A stretch of 16,423 nt of DNA from Porphyromonadaceae bacterium UBA7332 (GTDB lineage: Bacteria; Bacteroidota; Bacteroidia; Bacteroidales; UBA7332): NCBI GenBank assembly GCA_002471225.1, contig DKPO01000001.1, positions 1 through 16,423 on the forward strand, read 5' to 3'. The position numbers were made by a program, and so were the translations under genes. Shown piece after piece: positions 13,227-16,423 of the stretch (within the stretch, counting starts at the first letter, position 1; each line of letters begins with the position of its first letter). The notes beneath the pieces were generated by a model. It was not told the DNA's origin, did not search any database, and saw only the letters and a program-made list of their open reading frames with translations.

Positions 13227-15125
13227 ATGGCAAATAGTAAAGAAAAGTTGTTTACCGAATTTCCTCCGGTTTCTACGCAAGAGTGGATGGATAAGGTCAC
13301 AGCTGATTTGAAAGGAGCTGATTTTGAGAAGAAACTGGTTTGGAGAACCAATGAAGGCTTCTCAGTAAAACCGATGTATCGTGCCGAAGACCTCGAAGGT
13401 CTGACAACGACGACTTCTCTGCCGGGTGAGTTTCCATTTGTCCGCGGTACCAAGAAAGACAATGAATGGTTAGTTCGTCAGGATATCCTAGAGACAGATC
13501 CGGTAGCTGCTAATGCAAAAGCGCACGAATTGCTAATGAAAGGAGTAAATTCATTAGGATTTAAAGTAGAAAGCGATTTTGTTCATGCTGAATCCATTGC
13601 TGCACTATTGAAAGATATAGATCCGGTTGCATGTGAATTGAACTTCCGATGCTGTGTACGTAATGCATCAAAATTGATTGCTTTATTAGGAGATTATTAC
13701 AAAGCAAACAATGTTGATGTAATGAATGCATACGGATCAATCGATTTTGATCCATTCAAACGTATTTTGAAAAAAGGTCGTCCGTTCGATAATATGACAG
13801 ATGCATATAAAGAAGTGTATGAAGCTGCAGCTGCATTACCACGATTCCGTGTATTCAGCGTAAATGCTTTATCATTTAATAATGCAGGATCTTATATTTA
13901 TCAGGAGTTGGGTTATGCATTATCATGGGGTAATGAAATCATGGCTCAGCTAACAGCAGCAGGCCTTCCGGCTAATATGGTTGCAAAACGCATTAAATTC
14001 AACTTCGGAGTAGGGTCTAACTACTTTATGGAAATTGCAAAATTCCGTGCAGCCCGTATGTTGTGGGCAAATATCGTGAAAGCTTATGATCCGCAATGTC
14101 AATTCGACTGTCCTAATAAACAAGCAGACGGACTTTGTACTTGTGCCATGAAAATGAGAACACATGCCGAAACCTCTTCCTGGAATCTTACAATCTACGA
14201 TGCTCATGTAAATATGTTGCGTACGCAAACTGAGGCAATGTCTGCTTCAATAGCAGGTGTGGATTCACTAACTGTAACTCCATTTGACTCAGCATATAAA
14301 CAAGCAGATGATTTCTCTCAACGTATTGCTCGTAATCAGCAATTATTATTGAAAGAAGAGTCGCATTTCGATAAAATCGTTGATGCTGCTGCAGGTTCTT
14401 ATTATATTGAGAATCTAACAAATTCAATTGCTGAACAAGCGTGGAAATTATTCCTTGCTATTGAAGATAAAGGAGGCTTTAAAGCTGCTGTAGATTCTTC
14501 GGAAATTCAAAATGAAATTAATAAGGCGGGTGCTGCTCGTAAAGATGCAATTGCTAAACGTCGTGAAATATTATTGGGAACAAACCAATATCCGAACTTT
14601 AATGAAAAAGCAGGTCAAAAAATAACACTTGAAGATCATAAGTGCGGATGCGGATGTAACTGCAATACAGAAGAAGGATTGGTGAAACTGGATTTCTCTC
14701 GCGGAGCAAGTGACTTTGAAACTTTGCGTCTTGCTACAGAAAAAGCGGCTAAACGTCCGAAAGCATTTATGCTGACAATCGGAAATCTGGCTATGCGTCT
14801 GGCTCGTGCTCAGTTCTCATGTAACTTCTTTGCTTGTGCAGGATATGAAGTAATTGATAATCTTGGATTTGAAACTATAGAGGCCGGTATAGATGCAGCT
14901 ATGAAGGCTGGTGCTGACTTTATTGTACTTTGTTCAAGCGATGACGAATACGAAACATTGGCTCCGGAAGCAAAAGCAGCTATCGGTGATCGTGCCGTAT
15001 TGGTTGTGGCAGGAGCTCCGGCTTGTATGGACGCCTTAAAAGAACAGGGTATTACCGAATTTATCAATGTTCGCTCCAATGTATTGGAAACATTGAAGGG
15101 TTATAATGCAAAAATGGGTATTTAA
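13227..15125 (+). CDS. mutA: Methylmalonyl-CoA mutase small subunit MutA
   Basis: This is the non-catalytic partner of the B12-dependent mutase that interconverts succinyl-CoA and methylmalonyl-CoA, 632 residues. It has a TIM-barrel-like region (about 40-460) and a degenerate cobalamin-type domain (about 500-630) without the DxHxxG cobalt-binding motif, as usual for small subunits. The frame extends upstream to 13128, but the promoter -7 box lies inside that extension and the sequence there is not protein-like. The ATG at 13227 (MANSKEKLFTEFPP) agrees with the Bacteroides MutA start as I remember it. Two cysteine clusters stand out: C291, C295, C304 and C306 in a loop, and C473, C475, C477 and C479 (KCGCGCNC) in the linker before the C-terminal domain. 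The corresponding MutB loop has neither cysteines nor the same length. mutB follows after 90 bases. Confidence 0.95.
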   Translation: MANSKEKLFTEFPPVSTQEWMDKVTADLKGADFEKKLVWRTNEGFSVKPMYRAEDLEGLTTTTSLPGEFPFVRGTKKDNEWLVRQDILETDPVAANAKAHELLMKGVNSLGFKVESDFVHAESIAALLKDIDPVACELNFRCCVRNASKLIALLGDYYKANNVDVMNAYGSIDFDPFKRILKKGRPFDNMTDAYKEVYEAAAALPRFRVFSVNALSFNNAGSYIYQELGYALSWGNEIMAQLTAAGLPANMVAKRIKFNFGVGSNYFMEIAKFRAARMLWANIVKAYDPQCQFDCPNKQADGLCTCAMKMRTHAETSSWNLTIYDAHVNMLRTQTEAMSASIAGVDSLTVTPFDSAYKQADDFSQRIARNQQLLLKEESHFDKIVDAAAGSYYIENLTNSIAEQAWKLFLAIEDKGGFKAAVDSSEIQNEINKAGAARKDAIAKRREILLGTNQYPNFNEKAGQKITLEDHKCGCGCNCNTEEGLVKLDFSRGASDFETLRLATEKAAKRPKAFMLTIGNLAMRLARAQFSCNFFACAGYEVIDNLGFETIEAGIDAAMKAGADFIVLCSSDDEYETLAPEAKAAIGDRAVLVVAGAPACMDALKEQGITEFINVRSNVLETLKGYNAKMGI

Positions 15126-15215
15126 ACCTATAGATTCGAAAGTAAATCAAATTCATAATACCAACGTAAGTTCGGAAATAAAAAACGATCTGAACGTTGA
15201 AAATGATCAATTACA

Positions 15216-16423
15216 ATGAGACCGAATTTTAAGAACATAGATATAAAAAATGCCGGATGTGCAAACAATAACGGCACAGAATGGGCTCAAGCTAACGGCA
15301 TTGAGGCTAATTGGCTTACACCGGAGCAGATTGCGGTGAAAAGCGTTTATACGAAAGAAGATTTAGAGAACATGGAGCATCTGAACTATGTGGCAGGTAT
15401 CGCTCCGTTCTTACGTGGTCCATATTCAGGGATGTATGCTATGAGACCATGGACGATCCGCCAGTATGCAGGATTCTCTACAGCTGAAGAGTCAAATGCT
15501 TTTTATCGTAGAAATCTTGCAGCAGGTCAGAAAGGTTTGTCCGTTGCATTTGACCTTGCAACACACCGCGGATACGATGCGGACCATGAGCGTGTGGTTG
15601 GTGACGTAGGTAAAGCAGGTGTGTCAATCTGTTCGCTTGAAGATATGAAAGTACTGTTTGACGGTATTCCGTTGAATAAGATGTCGGTATCTATGACGAT
15701 GAACGGAGCCGTACTTCCGATCATGGCTTTCTATATCAATGCAGGGTTGGAGCAAGGTGCTAAGCTGGATGAAATGGCAGGAACTATTCAGAATGATATT
15801 TTGAAAGAGTTTATGGTGCGTAACACTTATATTTATCCACCGGAATTCTCTATGCGTATCATTGCTGATATTTTCGAATATACGTCACAAAATATGCCTA
15901 AATTTAACTCGATTTCTATTTCGGGTTATCACATGCAGGAAGCCGGCGCAACAGCAGATATCGAGCTTGCATATACGCTGGCCGATGGTCTTGAATATTT
16001 GCGTGCAGGGGTAAATGCAGGAATGGATATCGATGCTTTCGCACCACGTTTATCATTCTTCTGGGCAATTGGTATGAATCACTTCATGGAGATTGCAAAA
16101 ATGCGTGCAGCTCGTATGTTATGGGCAAAAATCGTTAAGCAGTTTAATCCTAAAAACCCAAAATCACTGGCTTTGCGTACGCACTCTCAGACTTCGGGCT
16201 GGTCTTTGACAGAACAAGATCCGTTTAACAACGTAGGACGTACATGTATAGAAGCTATGGGAGCTGCATTGGGGCATACTCAGTCTTTGCATACAAATGC
16301 TCTTGATGAGGCTATTGCATTGCCTACAGACTTCTCAGCACGTATTGCACGTAATACACAAATCTATATCCAGGAGGAAACACAAATCTGTAAAGAGGTG
16401 GATCCATGGGCAGGTTCTTATTA
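15216..16423 (+). CDS. mutB: Methylmalonyl-CoA mutase large subunit MutB, 3' end outside window
   Basis: This is the catalytic subunit, here the first 402 codons (full proteins are about 715). It begins MRPNFKNIDI; an in-frame TGA twelve bases upstream of the ATG fixes this as the first possible start. The TIM barrel carries the family residues: RGPYSGMY (67-74), Tyr84 in TIRQYAGF (Tyr89 of the Propionibacterium enzyme), Arg202 in MVRNTY (Arg207), and His239 in SGYHMQEAGATAD (His244). RTHSQTSGWSLT and LDEAIALPTDFSARIARNTQ follow. The cobalamin-binding C-terminal domain with DxHxxG lies beyond the right edge and cannot be judged. With MutA it forms the heterodimer that, in propionate-forming Bacteroidales, converts succinyl-CoA to methylmalonyl-CoA; decarboxylation then yields propionyl-CoA. 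The 90 bases between mutA and mutB show no strong terminator or promoter. Confidence 0.96.
   Translation, partial: MRPNFKNIDIKNAGCANNNGTEWAQANGIEANWLTPEQIAVKSVYTKEDLENMEHLNYVAGIAPFLRGPYSGMYAMRPWTIRQYAGFSTAEESNAFYRRNLAAGQKGLSVAFDLATHRGYDADHERVVGDVGKAGVSICSLEDMKVLFDGIPLNKMSVSMTMNGAVLPIMAFYINAGLEQGAKLDEMAGTIQNDILKEFMVRNTYIYPPEFSMRIIADIFEYTSQNMPKFNSISISGYHMQEAGATADIELAYTLADGLEYLRAGVNAGMDIDAFAPRLSFFWAIGMNHFMEIAKMRAARMLWAKIVKQFNPKNPKSLALRTHSQTSGWSLTEQDPFNNVGRTCIEAMGAALGHTQSLHTNALDEAIALPTDFSARIARNTQIYIQEETQICKEVDPWAGSY

Noticed and set aside
15126..15215. Possible attenuator between mutA and mutB
   Set aside because: The only symmetry is a 6-bp pair (CAACGT/ACGTTG) with a long spacer and no T-run; not convincing.

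Overview
The window looks like chromosome of a Bacteroidota organism, most likely order Bacteroidales. The reasons are start codons without Shine-Dalgarno sequences, several matches to the Bacteroidota -7 promoter box (TAnnTTTG) at sensible distances from starts, and a mutA/mutB pair of the kind used for succinate-to-propionate fermentation. A facultative or microaerobic relative (for example Dysgonomonas-like) would fit the oxygen-tolerant type of hydrogenase, but genus is a guess.

Layout. (1) Bases 1-446 hold no convincing gene. They are a patchwork of degenerate direct repeats and small palindromes. (2) 447-629 (-) is a small two-helix membrane protein of unknown function. (3) 813-1631 (-) is a metallo-beta-lactamase-fold hydrolase with its own promoter and terminator. 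(4) 1752-8394 (-) is one long operon, read right to left as hypC-hypD-hypE-hyaA-hyaB-hyaC-hyaD. It encodes a group 1d-like membrane-bound [NiFe] uptake hydrogenase and half of its maturation machinery, and ends at a strong hairpin terminator (1701-1742). (5) Divergently, 8486-11925 (+) carries hypF-hypA-hypB, which completes the HypABCDEF set. The roughly 90-bp divergent region contains a perfect 8-bp inverted repeat. (6) A terminator at 11945-11989 separates hypB from a convergent exported alpha/beta hydrolase (11990-12949, -). (7) 13227 to the right edge (+) holds mutA and the first two thirds of mutB, the two subunits of B12-dependent methylmalonyl-CoA mutase, behind a good Bacteroidota promoter.

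How the parts work together. HypF and HypE make the cyanide ligands, HypC and HypD assemble the Fe(CN)2CO unit, and HypA and the histidine-rich HypB deliver nickel. HyaD then trims the C-terminal peptide of HyaB. HyaA carries a Tat signal with a twin arginine, so the folded HyaAB dimer is exported and docks on the di-haem cytochrome HyaC, which passes electrons from H2 to menaquinone. HyaA has all six cysteines expected for the [4Fe-3S] proximal cluster of oxygen-tolerant enzymes. A plausible but unproven link to mutAB is that H2-derived reducing power drives fumarate reduction to succinate, which the mutase then channels to propionate.

The main points for a second look are: the long charged tails on both HyaA and HyaC, which probably face the same side of the membrane; the extra cysteine in the proximal cluster loop; two cysteine clusters in MutA absent from the corresponding MutB core; the palindrome between the divergent hyp operons; and a repeat family whose copies appear to supply gene-end hairpins on the left flank. 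No clearly unprecedented system was found.
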